DNA of 64,000 bases from Paracoccus yibinensis (GCF_030846195.1 NZ_JAVCWH010000002.1:620001-684000); one strand, 5' to 3'. Shown: positions 47,495-58,050, counted from the stretch's first letter. The notes: generated from the sequence alone by a model not told the origin. Program-made: numbers and translations.

Positions 47495-48205
47495 TCAGAA
47501 CTCCAGCCAGGTGCCGATCCTGACGGCAGGTTCGCTGGGTCCGGCGAGGGGCGCGACAAGGCCGATCTCCAGCCGCGCGGGTCCGGTCAGGTCATAGACG
47601 ACCGAGGTCGCCAGCTTGGCCGAAAAGTCTGTGTCCTTGCGCGCCTCCAGCCGAAGCTGGTTTACCACAGCCCAGAAGGGTGTGGGGCGCAGGCCGATGG
47701 TCAGGTCCAGCTTGCTGACGATTTCGGGCGTCAGATAGGCATATTGGATGCTGGACAAGCCTTGGCGCCCGGTGACTTCTTCGGTCTTGCCGGCGACCTT
47801 CACCCGCGCCTCGGCGCTCAGCCAGCCGCCGTCCCAGGGACCCGAGAAGCCCCGCCCCCACATCAGCGCGGCTTGGCTCAGCGGCAGCAGTTCGCCGTCG
47901 CGCCGGATCGCGCCGACGCCCATCGCATAGGACAGCCTGTTCGGCCCTTCTCCGCTGTCCAGCGACTTTTGATACCAGAGCATCGCACTGGTTTCGCCAA
48001 CATTGGTGTGGCTGACCTCCAGCCCCACGGTCCGTCGGCGGCTCAGGCCATATTCGGTGTAAAGCCCCATGTAGGAGTTTCCCCCGTCGTCCCGTTCCCC
48101 CGACAGCGAGATGAAGAAATGGCCGGCTTCCCGCGGCCAGGGACCGGCATGGCCTGTCACCGCCAGAAGAAGCCAGACGATGCAGCTGGCGATAACGCGC
48201 GTCAC
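47495..48205 (-). CDS. Predicted outer-membrane beta-barrel protein
   Basis: A 236-residue protein with a signal peptide (ending GHA) followed by alternating amphipathic strands (GLYTEYGLSRRRTVGLEVSH, RLSYAMGVGAIRRDG) and a C-terminal phenylalanine (GTWLEF), the hallmark recognised by the BAM complex. The function is unknown. Its stop is 2 nt from that of the convergent gene. Confidence 0.75.
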   Translation of the reverse strand: MTRVIASCIVWLLLAVTGHAGPWPREAGHFFISLSGERDDGGNSYMGLYTEYGLSRRRTVGLEVSHTNVGETSAMLWYQKSLDSGEGPNRLSYAMGVGAIRRDGELLPLSQAALMWGRGFSGPWDGGWLSAEARVKVAGKTEEVTGRQGLSSIQYAYLTPEIVSKLDLTIGLRPTPFWAVVNQLRLEARKDTDFSAKLATSVVYDLTGPARLEIGLVAPLAGPSEPAVRIGTWLEF

Positions 48206-48295
48206 GGGGGTCGTCCCCTCCGGTTGGAACCAAAGCCGACCGTAAGGGAGAAAAGGTTAGGATATGGTTAACGGGGTTGCCCCTAGACAAAGCAA

Positions 48296-48321
48296 AACGC
48301 CCCAGACTTCTCCGGGGCGTT
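48296..48321 (-). terminator. Terminator after rpmD
   Basis: AACGCCCC and GGGGCGTT pair around a 10-nt loop, with TTTT following on the minus strand, about 20 nt beyond the rpmD stop. It ends the spc transcript. Confidence 0.85.
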
Positions 48322-48341
48322 CCTTTGGCGATCCTTGCGGA

Positions 48342-48527
48342 TCAGGCCTTTTCTTCGATGATCGTCACCAGATGCGGGATCTTGGCGACCATGCCGCGGA
48401 TCGCGGGGGTATCCTGCAACTCGCGGGTGCGGTTCATCTTGTTCAGGCCCAGGCCTTTCAGCGTTTCGCGCTGGATGGCGGGGCGGCGGATCGGGCTGCC
48501 GATCTGCTTGACGACGATGGTTGCCAT
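48342..48527 (-). CDS. rpmD: Ribosomal protein L30
   Basis: 61 residues ([28 protein letters not shown]). It is the last gene of the spc unit before a terminator. Confidence 0.97.
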   Translation of the reverse strand: MATIVVKQIGSPIRRPAIQRETLKGLGLNKMNRTRELQDTPAIRGMVAKIPHLVTIIEEKA

Positions 48528-48539
48528 ACGCCTGTCTCC

Positions 48540-49106
48540 TTACGCTTCGACCGGCTCGGCAGCCGGCTTGTTGTCCTGCGGCAGGATGTCGGCCACCTTC
48601 TTGCCGCGACGCTGCGCGACCGAACGGGGGCTGGCTTCCTTCTTCAGGCCGTCCAGCGTCGCGCGGATCATGTTGTAGGGGTTCTGCGACCCCTGCGACT
48701 TCGCGACGACGTCCTGAACGCCCAGCATCTCGAACACGGCGCGCATCGGACCACCGGCGATGATGCCGGTCCCCGGAACGGCGGTGCGCATGATCACCTT
48801 GCCGGCGCCATGACGGCCTTCGATGTCATGGTGCAGGGTGCGGCCATCGCGCAGCGGCACGCGGACCAGCGAACGCTTGGCCTGCTCGGTCGCCTTGCGG
48901 ATCGCTTCCGGCACTTCCTTGGCCTTGCCCTTGCCGAAGCCGACGCGGCCACGCTGGTCGCCGACAACCACCAGGGCTGCGAAGCCGAAGCGCTTGCCAC
49001 CCTTGACGGTTTTCGAGACGCGGTTGATCGCGACAAGGCGATCCTGGAATTCCGGGGTTTCCTCGCGCTCTTCGCGGCGACCCCGGCGGTTTTCACGTTC
49101 TGCCAT
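48540..49106 (-). CDS. rpsE: Ribosomal protein S5
   Basis: 188 residues; the start [16 protein letters not shown] is chosen over a longer frame. Conserved [24 protein letters not shown] [15 protein letters not shown], and [15 protein letters not shown]. The C-terminal tail is rich in Ala/Glu/Pro. Confidence 0.97.
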   Translation of the reverse strand: MAERENRRGRREEREETPEFQDRLVAINRVSKTVKGGKRFGFAALVVVGDQRGRVGFGKGKAKEVPEAIRKATEQAKRSLVRVPLRDGRTLHHDIEGRHGAGKVIMRTAVPGTGIIAGGPMRAVFEMLGVQDVVAKSQGSQNPYNMIRATLDGLKKEASPRSVAQRRGKKVADILPQDNKPAAEPVEA

Positions 49107-49220
49107 ATGGCATTCCTTAAAACAGGTGGCGCTTGGCGCCGGTTGGTTCAATCCAGGTGGGGCAGTCCCGCAAGGACCGCCCCCCGGATCATCGGGGTGG
49201 CGCAAACGCCACCCGCATCA

Positions 49221-49580
49221 TCAGAACTTCAGGCCACCTTCACGGGCGGCGTCGGCCAGGGCCTTCACCTTGCCGTGGAAGATGAAGCCGCCACGGTCGA
49301 AGACGACCTCCTCGATGCCGGCGGCCTTCGCGCGCTCGGCAATCGCGGCGCCGATCTTGGCAGCAGCCTCGACGTTGTTCTTGCCGACCAGGCCAAAGTC
49401 CTTCTCCAGCGTGCTGGCCGAAGCCAGGGTCACGCCATTCAGGTCGTCGATGACCTGAACCGAGATGTTCTTCGAGGAACGGTGGACCGACAGGCGCGGG
49501 CGGCCGTTCGACATCGCCCGCAGTTTGTTCCGAACGCGCAGGCGGCGCTTCTGGAACAGCTCTTGCTTTTTCAGTGCCAT
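49221..49580 (-). CDS. rplR: Ribosomal protein L18
   Basis: 119 residues ([48 protein letters not shown] end). It binds 5S rRNA with L5 and L25. A 114-nt gap to rpsE holds nothing recognisable. Confidence 0.97.
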   Translation of the reverse strand: MALKKQELFQKRRLRVRNKLRAMSNGRPRLSVHRSSKNISVQVIDDLNGVTLASASTLEKDFGLVGKNNVEAAAKIGAAIAERAKAAGIEEVVFDRGGFIFHGKVKALADAAREGGLKF

Positions 49581-49592
49581 TTCATGCGCCCC

Positions 49593-50126
49593 TTACTTCT
49601 TCTTGCCTTCCTTGCGGAAGACGAACTCGCCCTTGTAGCGGATGCCCTTGCCCTTGTAGGGCTCCGGCTTGCGCCATTCGCGGATGTTCGCGGCCACCTG
49701 ACCAACAAGCTGCTGGTCGATGCCTTCCACAACGATTTCGGTCTGCTTCGGCGCGGTGATCGTCACGCCTTCCGGCGTTTCGAAGTTCACGTCGTGCGAA
49801 TAGCCCAGAGCCAGCTTCAGGGTCTTGCCCTGCATCGTGGCGCGGTAACCCACGCCCTGGATTTCCAGCTCTTTCTTGAAGCCTTCCGACACGCCGACCG
49901 TCAGGTTTTCCACCATCGAGCGGGTCATGCCCCACTGCTGGCGCGCGCGCTTCGAGGTGCCGCGCGGCTTCACCGCAACCGCACCCTCATCCAGCACCAG
50001 ATCCACATCGTCGGTCGCCGTGAAGCTGCGGGTGCCCTTCGGACCCTTCACCTCGATGGTCTGACCCTTGATCTCGGCCGTCACGCCCTTGGGCAGAGCG
50101 ACCGGCTTCTTACCAATCCGAGACAT
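49593..50126 (-). CDS. rplF: Ribosomal protein L6
   Basis: 177 residues with two repeats of the L6 fold ([15 protein letters not shown] start, [16 protein letters not shown] end). Spacing to both neighbours is 12 nt. Confidence 0.98.
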   Translation of the reverse strand: MSRIGKKPVALPKGVTAEIKGQTIEVKGPKGTRSFTATDDVDLVLDEGAVAVKPRGTSKRARQQWGMTRSMVENLTVGVSEGFKKELEIQGVGYRATMQGKTLKLALGYSHDVNFETPEGVTITAPKQTEIVVEGIDQQLVGQVAANIREWRKPEPYKGKGIRYKGEFVFRKEGKKK

Positions 50127-50138
50127 CTGCTGCCCTCC

Positions 50139-50537
50139 TTAGAACACGGTGCAGAGGACTTCGCCGCCGACATTGGCGTTGCGAGCCGCTGCATCCGACA
50201 TGACGCCCTTGGGCGTCGAGACGATGGAGACGCCCAGACCCTGGCGGACCTGCGGGATTTCCTTGGCGCCGGCGTAAACGCGGCGGCCAGGCTTCGAGAC
50301 ACGCGACAGTTCCCGGATGACCGGGGTGCCGTCGTGGTACTTCAGACCGATCTCGAGCTCGGCATGGCCGGCTTCGGTGGTCACTTCTTCATAGCCGCGG
50401 ATGTAACCTTCGGCTTTCAGCACGTCCAGAACCCAAGCGCGCAGCTTGGAGGCCGGGGTGCGGACGGTCGATTTGCCGCGCATCTGTGCGTTGCGGATGC
50501 GGGTCAGCATATCGCCGAGAGGATCGTTCATCGACAT
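50139..50537 (-). CDS. rpsH: Ribosomal protein S8
   Basis: 132 residues ([37 protein letters not shown] end). In E. coli S8 represses the spc operon. The alternative start two codons in (MNDPLGD) cannot be excluded. Confidence 0.97.
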   Translation of the reverse strand: MSMNDPLGDMLTRIRNAQMRGKSTVRTPASKLRAWVLDVLKAEGYIRGYEEVTTEAGHAELEIGLKYHDGTPVIRELSRVSKPGRRVYAGAKEIPQVRQGLGVSIVSTPKGVMSDAAARNANVGGEVLCTVF

Positions 50538-50546
50538 GTTGCCCCC

Positions 50547-50852
50547 TTACCAGCTGGACTTGACGAGACCGGGGATCTGACCGTTCGAGCCAAGCTCGCG
50601 CAGCATGATCCGCGACAGTTTCAGTTTGCGGTAATACGCGTGCGGACGGCCGGTCAGTTGGCACCGGTTGTGCAGACGCGTTTCCGACGAGTTGCGCGGC
50701 AGTTCGGCCAGCTTCAGGCTTGCCTTGAACCGCTCTTCCATCGGACGGGACTGGTCGTTGATGACCTCCTTGAGGGAGGCGCGCTTGGCGGCGAACTTCG
50801 CGACCAGACGCTCGCGCTTCTTCTCGCGCTCGACCATGGATTTCTTTGCCAT
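50547..50852 (-). CDS. rpsN: Ribosomal protein S14 (zinc-free type)
   Basis: 101 residues without the CxxC zinc motifs ([28 protein letters not shown] IPGLVKSSW end). Confidence 0.98.
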   Translation of the reverse strand: MAKKSMVEREKKRERLVAKFAAKRASLKEVINDQSRPMEERFKASLKLAELPRNSSETRLHNRCQLTGRPHAYYRKLKLSRIMLRELGSNGQIPGLVKSSW

Positions 50853-50869
50853 ATCTCTTACCTCCGCGA

Positions 50870-51430
50870 TCAGCTGTTGAAGGGCATGTTGAAATGCTTC
50901 AACAGCGCTTTCGCTTCCGCGTCGGTCGGCGCGGTGGTGCAGATGATGATGTCCATCCCCAGAACTTCGTCGACCTTGTCGAAGTTGATTTCCGGGAACA
51001 CGATGTGCTCCTTCAGGCCCATGGCATAGTTGCCGCGGCCGTCGAAAGAGGTGCCCTTCACGCCGCGGAAGTCGCGGACGCGGGGCAGCGCGATGTTGAT
51101 CAGGCGGTCCAGGAACTCATACATCCGGTCGCCGCGCAGGGTCACCTTGGCGCCCAGCGGCATTTCTTCCCGGACGCGGAAGCCCGCGATCGAGGTCTTC
51201 GCCTTGGTGATCACGGCCTTCTGGCCGGCGATCAGCGACAGTTCCTCGGCGCCCTGCTTCACCTTCTTGGTGTCTTTCACGGCCTCGCCGATGCCCATGT
51301 TCAGGACGATCTTGTCCAGACGCGGGATCTGCATGTCGTTCTTGTAGCCGAACTCTTCCTTGAGCGCGGCGCGAACCTGATCGCGATAGACCGCCTTGAG
51401 GCGCGGCGTGTATTTGGTTGCGTCCAGCAT
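50870..51430 (-). CDS. rplE: Ribosomal protein L5
   Basis: 186 residues ([39 protein letters not shown]). It binds 5S rRNA. The ATG overlaps the rplX stop by one base. Confidence 0.98.
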   Translation of the reverse strand: MLDATKYTPRLKAVYRDQVRAALKEEFGYKNDMQIPRLDKIVLNMGIGEAVKDTKKVKQGAEELSLIAGQKAVITKAKTSIAGFRVREEMPLGAKVTLRGDRMYEFLDRLINIALPRVRDFRGVKGTSFDGRGNYAMGLKEHIVFPEINFDKVDEVLGMDIIICTTAPTDAEAKALLKHFNMPFNS

Positions 51431-51735
51431 CAGATCACGTCTCCCGTGGTCTTGGCGAAACGGACCTTTTTGTCGCCTTCCATGCGGAAGCCGACGCGGG
51501 TCGCTTTGCCATTGGCATCCAGCAGCGCCAGGTTCGACAGGTCGATCGGCATCGCCTTCGGCGTGCGGCCGCCCTGGGTGGCCTGCGTCTGGCGCGCGTG
51601 ACGGATCGCGATGTTGATGCCGTCAACGATGGCCTTGTTGTCCTTGGGCATCACGGCGGTGATTTCGCCCTGCTTGCCCTTGTCCTTGCCGGCCAGCACG
51701 ACGACCTTGTCGCCTTTCTTCAGCTTGGCAGCCAT
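51430..51735 (-). CDS. rplX: Ribosomal protein L24
   Basis: 101 residues with the KOW motif [20 protein letters not shown]. The start is the ATG that overlaps the rplN stop (TAATG). Confidence 0.98.
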   Translation of the reverse strand: MAAKLKKGDKVVVLAGKDKGKQGEITAVMPKDNKAIVDGINIAIRHARQTQATQGGRTPKAMPIDLSNLALLDANGKATRVGFRMEGDKKVRFAKTTGDVI

Positions 51736-52103
51736 TACAGCACCTCCGGCGCAAGCGAGATGATCTTCATGAAGTTCTTCGCGCGCAGCTCGCGGACGAC
51801 CGGCCCGAAGATACGGGTGCCGACCGGTTCGCCCTGGTTGTTCAGGATGACGGCGGCGTTGCGGTCGAAGCGGATCGAGGTTCCGTCCTCGCGCTTCACT
51901 TCCTTGGCGGTCCGAACGACCACGGCCTTGCGGACGTCGCCCTTCTTGACCCGGCCCCGCGGGATGGCTTCCTTGACGGACACGACAATGATGTCGCCCA
52001 CCGACGCATAGCGACGGTGCGAACCACCCAGGACCTTGATGCACTGAACCCGGCGCGCGCCGGAGTTGTCAGCAACATCCAGATTGGTCTGCATCTGGAT
52101 CAT
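51735..52103 (-). CDS. rplN: Ribosomal protein L14
   Basis: 122 residues ([20 protein letters not shown] start, [13 protein letters not shown]). Coupled to rplX. Confidence 0.98.
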   Translation of the reverse strand: MIQMQTNLDVADNSGARRVQCIKVLGGSHRRYASVGDIIVVSVKEAIPRGRVKKGDVRKAVVVRTAKEVKREDGTSIRFDRNAAVILNNQGEPVGTRIFGPVVRELRAKNFMKIISLAPEVL

Positions 52104-52179
52104 TTGGTTTCTCCCGACCTTTGGGGACCGCCTTGTGCGGCCCCAGGGTTTCGATCATTTCTGATCTGTGATGATGGAC

Positions 52180-52425
52180 TTACGCGGAAACCGCTTCGTC
52201 CGTCAGGACAGTCCAGCGTTTCGTCTTCGAAATCGGCGCGCATTCGATGATGCGAACGGTGTCGCCGACCTTGAACTGGTTGTTCGCGTCATGCGCCCGG
52301 TATTTCTTGGACGAGCGAACGGTCTTGTGCAGCAGCGGGTGCTTGAAGCGACGCTCGACCAGGACGGTGACGGTCTGTTCGTTCTTGTCGCTGGTGACGC
52401 GGCCTTGCAGGATGCGTTTGGGCAT
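52180..52425 (-). CDS. rpsQ: Ribosomal protein S17
   Basis: 81 residues ([37 protein letters not shown]). Confidence 0.98.
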   Translation of the reverse strand: MPKRILQGRVTSDKNEQTVTVLVERRFKHPLLHKTVRSSKKYRAHDANNQFKVGDTVRIIECAPISKTKRWTVLTDEAVSA

Positions 52426-52437
52426 GGGCCAGGCTCC

Positions 52438-52644
52438 TTAGTTCGAGGCCGCGGCTTCCGCCGCTTTCTGGTTCAGAATGGTTTTCACACGGGCCACGTC
52501 GCGGCGCACTGCACGCATCCGGGCGGTGCTTTCAAGCTGGCCGGTGGCCTGCTGGAAGCGGAGGTTGAAGGCCTCCTTCTTCAGCGCGACAAGCTGATCC
52601 TTCAGCTGGTCGGGCGTCTTCGACGTCAGTTCCTGCGCTTTCAT
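52438..52644 (-). CDS. rpmC: Ribosomal protein L29
   Basis: 68 residues ([20 protein letters not shown]). It is the first gene of a new transcript, with a promoter 85-110 nt upstream. Confidence 0.97.
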   Translation of the reverse strand: MKAQELTSKTPDQLKDQLVALKKEAFNLRFQQATGQLESTARMRAVRRDVARVKTILNQKAAEAAASN

Positions 52645-52727
52645 GGCGCTTTCCTTTCAACATCACCGGAGAGCCCCTGCACGCAGGGCCACCCTGATTC
52701 CCGGTGGAGTTTCATGATGAAGGCCTG

Positions 52728-52756
52728 CCCATACAGGCAATGCCGGTTTCGTGCAA
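52728..52756 (-). promoter_or_regulatory. Promoter upstream of rpmC
   Basis: TTGCAC, a 17-nt spacer and TATGGG, placed just after the rplP terminator. It would give an 80-nt leader. Confidence 0.55.
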
Positions 52757-52781
52757 CCCTTTTCCGGCCAAGAAAAGGAAA

Positions 52782-52805
52782 ACCCCGCCAGTCGCCCGGC
52801 GGGGT
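52782..52805 (-). terminator. Terminator after rplP
   Basis: ACCCCGCC and GGCGGGGT form a perfect 8-bp stem, followed on the minus strand by TTTTCCTTTTC. It splits the S10 unit from the spc unit. Confidence 0.85.
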
Positions 52806-52813
52806 CATTTTCC

Positions 52814-52837
52814 GTAGGGTGCGTGCTTGCACGCACC
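52814..52837. repeat. Palindromic repeat 3' of rplP
   Basis: GTAG followed by GGTGCGTGC-TT-GCACGCACC, a perfect 9-bp stem with a 2-nt loop, between the rplP stop and its terminator. A related element lies 3' of tuf. Confidence 0.6.
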
Positions 52838-52840
52838 GAC

Positions 52841-53254
52841 TTACCAATCCTCGCGCGCCACAATGCGGGTCAGGACCGGCAACTTGTTCGCGCCCAGGCG
52901 CAGGGCTTCACGCGCGATCTCGTCGGACACGCCGTCGATCTCGAACATGATGCGGCCGGGATGAACGCGGGCGGCCCAGAAATCGACCGATCCCTTGCCC
53001 TTACCCATCCGCACTTCGGTCGGCTTCGAGGAAACCGGCACGTCCGGGAAGATCCGGATCCAGACCCGGCCCTGACGCTTCATGTGGCGGGTGATCGCGC
53101 GGCGGGCCGCTTCGATCTGACGGGCAGTCACACGCTCTGGCTCGGTGGCCTTCAGCGCGTAGGATCCGAAGTTCAGGGCGAAACCGCCCTTGGCCTCGCC
53201 GTGGATCCGGCCCTTGTGCTGTTTGCGGAACTTGGTCCGTTTCGGTTGCAGCAT
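52841..53254 (-). CDS. rplP: Ribosomal protein L16
   Basis: 137 residues ([17 protein letters not shown] start; [20 protein letters not shown]). Last gene of the S10 transcript. Confidence 0.98.
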   Translation of the reverse strand: MLQPKRTKFRKQHKGRIHGEAKGGFALNFGSYALKATEPERVTARQIEAARRAITRHMKRQGRVWIRIFPDVPVSSKPTEVRMGKGKGSVDFWAARVHPGRIMFEIDGVSDEIAREALRLGANKLPVLTRIVAREDW

Positions 53255-53266
53255 CTTGTTTGCTCC

Positions 53267-53983
53267 TTAGCGCGCGTCGCGGTCACGGCGCGGACCACGG
53301 GGGGCCGGACCTTCCTGAGCCTCGGCGGCCTTTCGGTCGCGGGCCTGGGGGTCATGCTCCATGATCTCGCCCTTGAAGATCCACACCTTCACCCCGATGA
53401 TCCCATAGGGGGTCGTGGCTTCGGCAAGCGCATAGTCGATGTCGGCACGCAGGGTGTGCAGGGGCACGCGGCCCTCGCGGTACCATTCGGTCCGCGCGAT
53501 CTCGGCCCCGCCAAGGCGGCCCGACACGTTCACGCGGATACCCAGGGCGCCCATGCGCATCGCATTCTGCACGGCCCGCTTCATGGCGCGGCGGAACGAA
53601 ACCCGACGCTCGAGCTGCTGGGCGATCGATTCCGCGACCAGGGCGGCATCGACTTCCGGCTTGCGCACTTCGACGATGTTCAGGTGAACTTCCGACTTGG
53701 TGAAGTTCGCCAGCTTGTTGCGCAGGACCTCGATATCGGCGCCCTTCTTGCCGATGATCACGCCCGGACGCGCGGCATGGATCGTCACGCGGCACTTGCG
53801 GTGCGGACGCTCGATGATCACGCGGCTGATGCCGGCCTGCTTGGCTTCCGTCTTGATGAAGTCCCGGATCTTCAGGTCTTCAAGCAGCAGATTGCCATAG
53901 TCCTTGTCGTCGGCGTACCAGCGGCTGTCCCAGGTGCGGTTGACCTGGAGGCGCATGCCGATCGGATTGACCTTCTGACCCAT
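53267..53983 (-). CDS. rpsC: Ribosomal protein S3
   Basis: 238 residues with the KH domain ([20 protein letters not shown]) and a charged C-terminal tail ([14 protein letters not shown]). The start overlaps the rplV stop (TAATG). Confidence 0.98.
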   Translation of the reverse strand: MGQKVNPIGMRLQVNRTWDSRWYADDKDYGNLLLEDLKIRDFIKTEAKQAGISRVIIERPHRKCRVTIHAARPGVIIGKKGADIEVLRNKLANFTKSEVHLNIVEVRKPEVDAALVAESIAQQLERRVSFRRAMKRAVQNAMRMGALGIRVNVSGRLGGAEIARTEWYREGRVPLHTLRADIDYALAEATTPYGIIGVKVWIFKGEIMEHDPQARDRKAAEAQEGPAPRGPRRDRDAR

Positions 53984-54363
53984 TACGCTTGCTCCTCGAC
54001 TTGGCGCACCTTGATGGTGATTTCCGAAAACGGCTTCATGATCTTGCCATAACGGCCACGCGCCCGCGGACGGCCGCGCTTCATCACCAGGTTCTTGCCG
54101 ACCCAGGCTTCGGCGACGATCAGGTTGTCGACGTCCAGACCATGGTTGTTCTCGGCGTTCGCGATCGCCGACTGCAGGCACTTCTTCACGTCGCCTGCTA
54201 TCCGCTTGTGCGAGAAGGTCAGGTCGGCCAGGGCCTTGTCCACCTTCTTGCCGCGGATCAGCTGCGCGACGAGATTCAGCTTCTGCGGCGACGTGCGCAG
54301 ACCCTTGGTCTTCGCAAACGCTTCGTTTTCCGCCACGCGGCGCGGATTTTGTTCCTTACCCAT
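53983..54363 (-). CDS. rplV: Ribosomal protein L22
   Basis: 126 residues ([39 protein letters not shown], the loop lining the exit tunnel). Confidence 0.98.
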   Translation of the reverse strand: MGKEQNPRRVAENEAFAKTKGLRTSPQKLNLVAQLIRGKKVDKALADLTFSHKRIAGDVKKCLQSAIANAENNHGLDVDNLIVAEAWVGKNLVMKRGRPRARGRYGKIMKPFSEITIKVRQVEEQA

Positions 54364-54368
54364 GACGC

Positions 54369-54647
54369 TTACTTCCTCTTGGCTTTCTTGTCCGCCGCAT
54401 GACCGTAATAGGTCCGCGTGGGCGAATATTCACCGAATTTCTGACCGATCATTTCCTCGGAGACGGCAACGGGGATGTGCTTCTGCCCGTTGTAGACGCC
54501 GAAGGTCAGGCCGACGAATTGCGGCAGGATGGTGGAACGACGCGACCAGATCTTGATGACGTCGGATTTGCCCGACTCGCGAGCCTTTTCCGCCTTCTTG
54601 AGCACATAGGCGTCAACAAAGGGGCCTTTCCAGATAGAACGTGCCAT
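54369..54647 (-). CDS. rpsS: Ribosomal protein S19
   Basis: 92 residues ([36 protein letters not shown] [16 protein letters not shown]). Confidence 0.98.
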   Translation of the reverse strand: MARSIWKGPFVDAYVLKKAEKARESGKSDVIKIWSRRSTILPQFVGLTFGVYNGQKHIPVAVSEEMIGQKFGEYSPTRTYYGHAADKKAKRK

Positions 54648-54650
54648 AGG

Positions 54651-55490
54651 TCAGCGCCCCTTCTTCTTCGCGTGACGCGACCGCAGGATGTACTTGTCGG
54701 TCGCCTTGTTCGAGCGGGTCTTCTTGCCCTTGGTGTCCTTGCCCCAGGGCGTGACCGGCGTCCGGCCGCCCGAAGTCCGGCCTTCACCACCGCCATGCGG
54801 GTGGTCGATCGGGTTCATGGCGACGCCGCGGACGCTGGGACGGATGCCCTTGTGGCGGTTCCGGCCGGCCTTGCCCAGGTTCTGGTTCGAGTGGTCGGCG
54901 TTCGACACGGCGCCGATGGTCGCCATGCATTCCTGACGGACCAGGCGCAGCTCGCCCGACGACAGGCGGATCTGGGCATAGCCGCCGTCGCGGCCGACGA
55001 ACTGGGCATAGGTGCCAGCCGAACGGGCGATCTGGCCGCCCTTGCCGGGCTTCAGCTCGACGTTGTGGACGATCGTGCCGATGGGCATGCCGCTGAAGGG
55101 CATGGCGTTGCCAGGCTTCACGTCGACCTTGGCGCCGGCGATGACCTTGTCGCCCACGGCCAGGCGCTGCGGCGCGATGATATAGGCGCGCTCGCCATCC
55201 TCATAGCCGATCAGCGCGATGAAGGCGGTGCGGTTGGGATCGTATTCGATCCGCTCGACCACGGCGGCCATGTCGAACTTGGTGCGCTTGAAATCGACGA
55301 TGCGATACAGGCGCTTCGCCCCGCCGCCCTTGCGGCGCATGGTGATCCGTCCGGTGTTGTTCCGACCGCCGTTCTTGGTCAGACCCTCGGTGAGGGCCTT
55401 GACCGGGCGACCTTTCCAAAGCTCCGAACGGTCGATCAGAACCAGCCCGCGCTGGCCAGGCGTCGTCGGTTTATACGACTTCAATGCCAT
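54651..55490 (-). CDS. rplB: Ribosomal protein L2
   Basis: 279 residues ([40 protein letters not shown] near the peptidyl-transferase centre). The conserved histidine of the HPHGGG motif is present. Confidence 0.98.
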   Translation of the reverse strand: MALKSYKPTTPGQRGLVLIDRSELWKGRPVKALTEGLTKNGGRNNTGRITMRRKGGGAKRLYRIVDFKRTKFDMAAVVERIEYDPNRTAFIALIGYEDGERAYIIAPQRLAVGDKVIAGAKVDVKPGNAMPFSGMPIGTIVHNVELKPGKGGQIARSAGTYAQFVGRDGGYAQIRLSSGELRLVRQECMATIGAVSNADHSNQNLGKAGRNRHKGIRPSVRGVAMNPIDHPHGGGEGRTSGGRTPVTPWGKDTKGKKTRSNKATDKYILRSRHAKKKGR

Positions 55491-55584
55491 CTTTCTGTCT
55501 TCCGTTGCTTTGGACCAGGGTGGTCCGTTGTCGTCAAAAGATCGCGGCCCCGGTCAAGCCAGGGCCGCAGAGTCCCGCCTGCTA

Positions 55585-55881
55585 TCAGAGTCCGGTGGAG
55601 ACGTCGATAGTGTTACCCTCTTCCAAGGTGACATAGGCTTTCTTCACGTCGCTGCGGCGTCCCAGGATCCCCCGGAAACGCTTCTGCTTGCCCTTGGTGA
55701 CGGTGGTGTTGACCGCCTTCACCTTGACGCCGAACAGGGCCTCGACCGCCTGCTTGATCTGCGGCTTGGTCGAGTCCTTGGCCACCTGAAAGACCACGCC
55801 GTTGTTTTCCGACGTCATGGTGGCTTTCTCGGTGATGATCGGCTTGACGATCACGTCGTAATGTTCAGCTTTCGCGCTCAT
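55585..55881 (-). CDS. rplW: Ribosomal protein L23
   Basis: 98 residues ([35 protein letters not shown]). It forms the exit-tunnel docking site for trigger factor and SRP. A 94-nt gap precedes rplB. Confidence 0.98.
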   Translation of the reverse strand: MSAKAEHYDVIVKPIITEKATMTSENNGVVFQVAKDSTKPQIKQAVEALFGVKVKAVNTTVTKGKQKRFRGILGRRSDVKKAYVTLEEGNTIDVSTGL

Positions 55882-56498
55882 TTCAAACGAGCCTCCAGAG
55901 CTTCGACGCCCGAACGCGTGATCACCAGCGTGTCGCGCTTCAGGATGTCATACACGTTGGCACCCATCGACGGCAGGATGTCCACGCCTTCGATGTTGCG
56001 GGCGGCGCGGGCGAAGCCTTCGTTGACTTCGGCACCATCGATCACCAGCACGCGCTTCCAGCCGTTTTCCTTGACGGCCTTGGCGACGGCAGAGGTCTTG
56101 GCATCGGCGAGGTTCAGATCCTCGATGATGACCAGTTCACCCGCGGTTGCCTTGGCGGACAGGGCATGGCGCAGACCCAGGGCGCGCACCTTCTTGGGCA
56201 GATCGAAGGCGTGCGAGCGCGGGGTCGGGCCTTTGTAGGTGCCGCCGTGACGGAAGGTCGGCGCCTTGCGGGAACCGTGACGAGCGCCGCCGGTGCCCTT
56301 CTGGCGATAGATCTTCTTGGTCGAATAGCTGACATCCGACTTGCCCAGCACCGAGTGGGTGCCTGCCTGCGCCTTGGCGCGCTGCCAGCGGACGACGCGC
56401 TGCAGGATGTCGCCACGCGGCTCCAGCCCGAAGATCTCGTCGGCCAGCTCGATTTCACCGGCCTTGCCGGCGTCCAGCTTGATCACATCGAGTTTCAT
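55878..56498 (-). CDS. rplD: Ribosomal protein L4
   Basis: 206 residues ([38 protein letters not shown] loop). In E. coli L4 also represses the S10 operon through its leader. The ATG overlaps the rplC stop by one base. Confidence 0.98.
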   Translation of the reverse strand: MKLDVIKLDAGKAGEIELADEIFGLEPRGDILQRVVRWQRAKAQAGTHSVLGKSDVSYSTKKIYRQKGTGGARHGSRKAPTFRHGGTYKGPTPRSHAFDLPKKVRALGLRHALSAKATAGELVIIEDLNLADAKTSAVAKAVKENGWKRVLVIDGAEVNEGFARAARNIEGVDILPSMGANVYDILKRDTLVITRSGVEALEARLK

Positions 56499-57355
56499 CA
56501 CTTGTCTCCTTCGGGCGCAGCATCGCCGTCAGCCGCCTCGGCAGTCGAAGTCTGGGCTTCGGCCAGCGCGGCCTCCTCGGCGGCGGCGGCTTCGGCAGCA
56601 GCGGCCTGGCGGGCGGCCTCCTCGGCAGCAGCGGCTTCGGCAGCAGCAGCTTCGGCGGCGCGACGGGCCTCCTCGGCGGCGGACCTCAGAGCAGCCGGGT
56701 AGATCACGTTGCCAGGCGTCGCTTTCTTCACGGCGTCCTTGATCGTGACCCAGCCACCCTTCGAACCGGGAACAGAGCCCTTGACCATGATCAGGCCACG
56801 GTCGGCATCGGTGCGCACGACTTGCAGGTTCTGGGTCGTCACGCGGACGGCACCCAGATGGCCGGCCATCTTCTTGCCCTTGAACACCTTCCCGGGGTCC
56901 TGGCACTGGCCGGTCGAACCGTGCGAACGGTGGCTGATCGACACGCCGTGCGAGGCACGCAGACCACCGAAGTTGTGGCGCTTCATGGCGCCCGCGAAAC
57001 CTTTACCGATCGAGGTGCCGGCGATGTCCACGAACTGACCCGCGAAGTAGTGGTCAGCCGTGATCTCCTCGCCGACATTGATCAGGTTTTCTTCGGCCAC
57101 GCGGAATTCCGCGATCTTGCGCTTGGGCGCGACCGAGGCCTTGGCGAAGTGGCCGCGCATCGCGGCGGTCGTGCGCTTGGCCTTGGCGACACCGGCGCCC
57201 AGCTGGACGGCGGTATAGCCGTCGCGGGCGGCGGTACGCTGATCGACGACCTGGAGGTTGTCCAGTTGCAGAACCGTCACCGGAACCTGACGGCCGTCTT
57301 CCAGGAACAGCCGGGTCATGCCCAGTTTCTTGGCGATAACACCAGTACGCAGCAT
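56498..57355 (-). CDS. rplC: Ribosomal protein L3 with Ala/Glu-rich C-terminal extension
   Basis: 285 residues. The conserved L3 core ([37 protein letters not shown]) ends near residue 225. A tail of about 60 residues follows, made of Ala, Glu and a few Arg (such as [20 protein letters not shown]), likely a long helix. Typical L3 is about 210 residues. The second of two ATGs is chosen because AGGAGG is 5 nt before it. Confidence 0.97.
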   Translation of the reverse strand: MLRTGVIAKKLGMTRLFLEDGRQVPVTVLQLDNLQVVDQRTAARDGYTAVQLGAGVAKAKRTTAAMRGHFAKASVAPKRKIAEFRVAEENLINVGEEITADHYFAGQFVDIAGTSIGKGFAGAMKRHNFGGLRASHGVSISHRSHGSTGQCQDPGKVFKGKKMAGHLGAVRVTTQNLQVVRTDADRGLIMVKGSVPGSKGGWVTIKDAVKKATPGNVIYPAALRSAAEEARRAAEAAAAEAAAAEEAARQAAAAEAAAAEEAALAEAQTSTAEAADGDAAPEGDK

Positions 57356-57365
57356 CATCCCCTCC

Positions 57366-57674
57366 TTACACCTTGATCTCGACATCCACGCCGGCGGCGA
57401 GGTCGAGCTTCATCAGCGCGTCAACGGTCTGCGGGGTCGGATCGACGATGTCCAGCAGGCGCTTGTGCGTGCGGATTTCCCACTGATCGCGCGACTTCTT
57501 GTCGATATGCGGGCCGCGAAGGACGGTGAATTTCTCGATCTTGTTCGGAAGCGGGATCGGGCCGCGGACAGTCGCACCGGTGCGCTTGGCCGTGTTGACG
57601 ATTTCCTGGGTGCTGGCTTCCAGCACGCGGTAATCGAACGCCTTCAGCCGGATGCGGATATTCTGACTTTGCAT
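57366..57674 (-). CDS. rpsJ: Ribosomal protein S10
   Basis: 102 residues ([39 protein letters not shown]). First gene of the S10 unit, behind a 150-nt leader. Confidence 0.98.
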   Translation of the reverse strand: MQSQNIRIRLKAFDYRVLEASTQEIVNTAKRTGATVRGPIPLPNKIEKFTVLRGPHIDKKSRDQWEIRTHKRLLDIVDPTPQTVDALMKLDLAAGVDVEIKV

Positions 57675-57747
57675 AGTCATCCCTCTGACGGGGAGTTCCA
57701 GTCGAGAGGCTGACATCGCACCACGCGGCGCCAGCATCGGACCGTAC

Positions 57748-57779
57748 AAAAACTGCAAGGCCGCCCTGACAAGGCGGCC
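57748..57779 (-). terminator. Attenuator-like hairpin in the rpsJ leader
   Basis: On the minus strand GGCCGCC, loop TTGTCAG, GGCGGCC, six bases, then TTTTT. It lies between the S10 promoter and rpsJ, where it could cause premature termination. Confidence 0.5.
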
Positions 57780-57831
57780 GCGCGCAAGGCAAGCGAATCT
57801 CGGCGCAAGGCGGATTCGACTGCGATGCGGG

Positions 57832-57861
57832 CCTATAGCCTCTTTGGAAGGCAGACGTCAA
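57832..57861 (-). promoter_or_regulatory. Promoter of the S10 operon
   Basis: TTGACG, an 18-nt spacer and TATAGG on the minus strand, about 160 nt before rpsJ. The rest of the 376-nt gap to tuf holds the leader hairpin and the tuf 3' structures. Confidence 0.65.
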
Positions 57862-57962
57862 GCACGATCGGCCCTGTTTCCCGACAGAAAGGCCGCCCTG
57901 TTCTTGGGACAGCCCTGTCGTAGACATTCCCGGTGGACGCAACCAACCCAGCCCATATGAAC

Positions 57963-57988
57963 AAGCCCGCCCCTTTCGGGACGGACTT
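57963..57988 (-). terminator. Terminator-like hairpin after tuf
   Basis: On the minus strand AAGTCCGTCCC, loop GAAA, GGGGCGGGCTT pair with G-U wobbles, followed by GTT. The U-run is short, so strength is uncertain. Confidence 0.55.
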
Positions 57989-58004
57989 CGGTTTCACCAC
58001 AGCG

Positions 58005-58042
58005 GCGTAGGGTGAGTGTTCACACGCACCGCTACCCTACGC
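58005..58042. repeat. Palindromic repeat 3' of tuf
   Basis: GCGTAGGGT and ACCCTACGC form a 9-bp stem enclosing CACGCACCG, sharing GTAGGGTG and CACGCACCG with the palindrome 3' of rplP. Confidence 0.5.
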
Positions 58043-58050
58043 GGCCTTGA

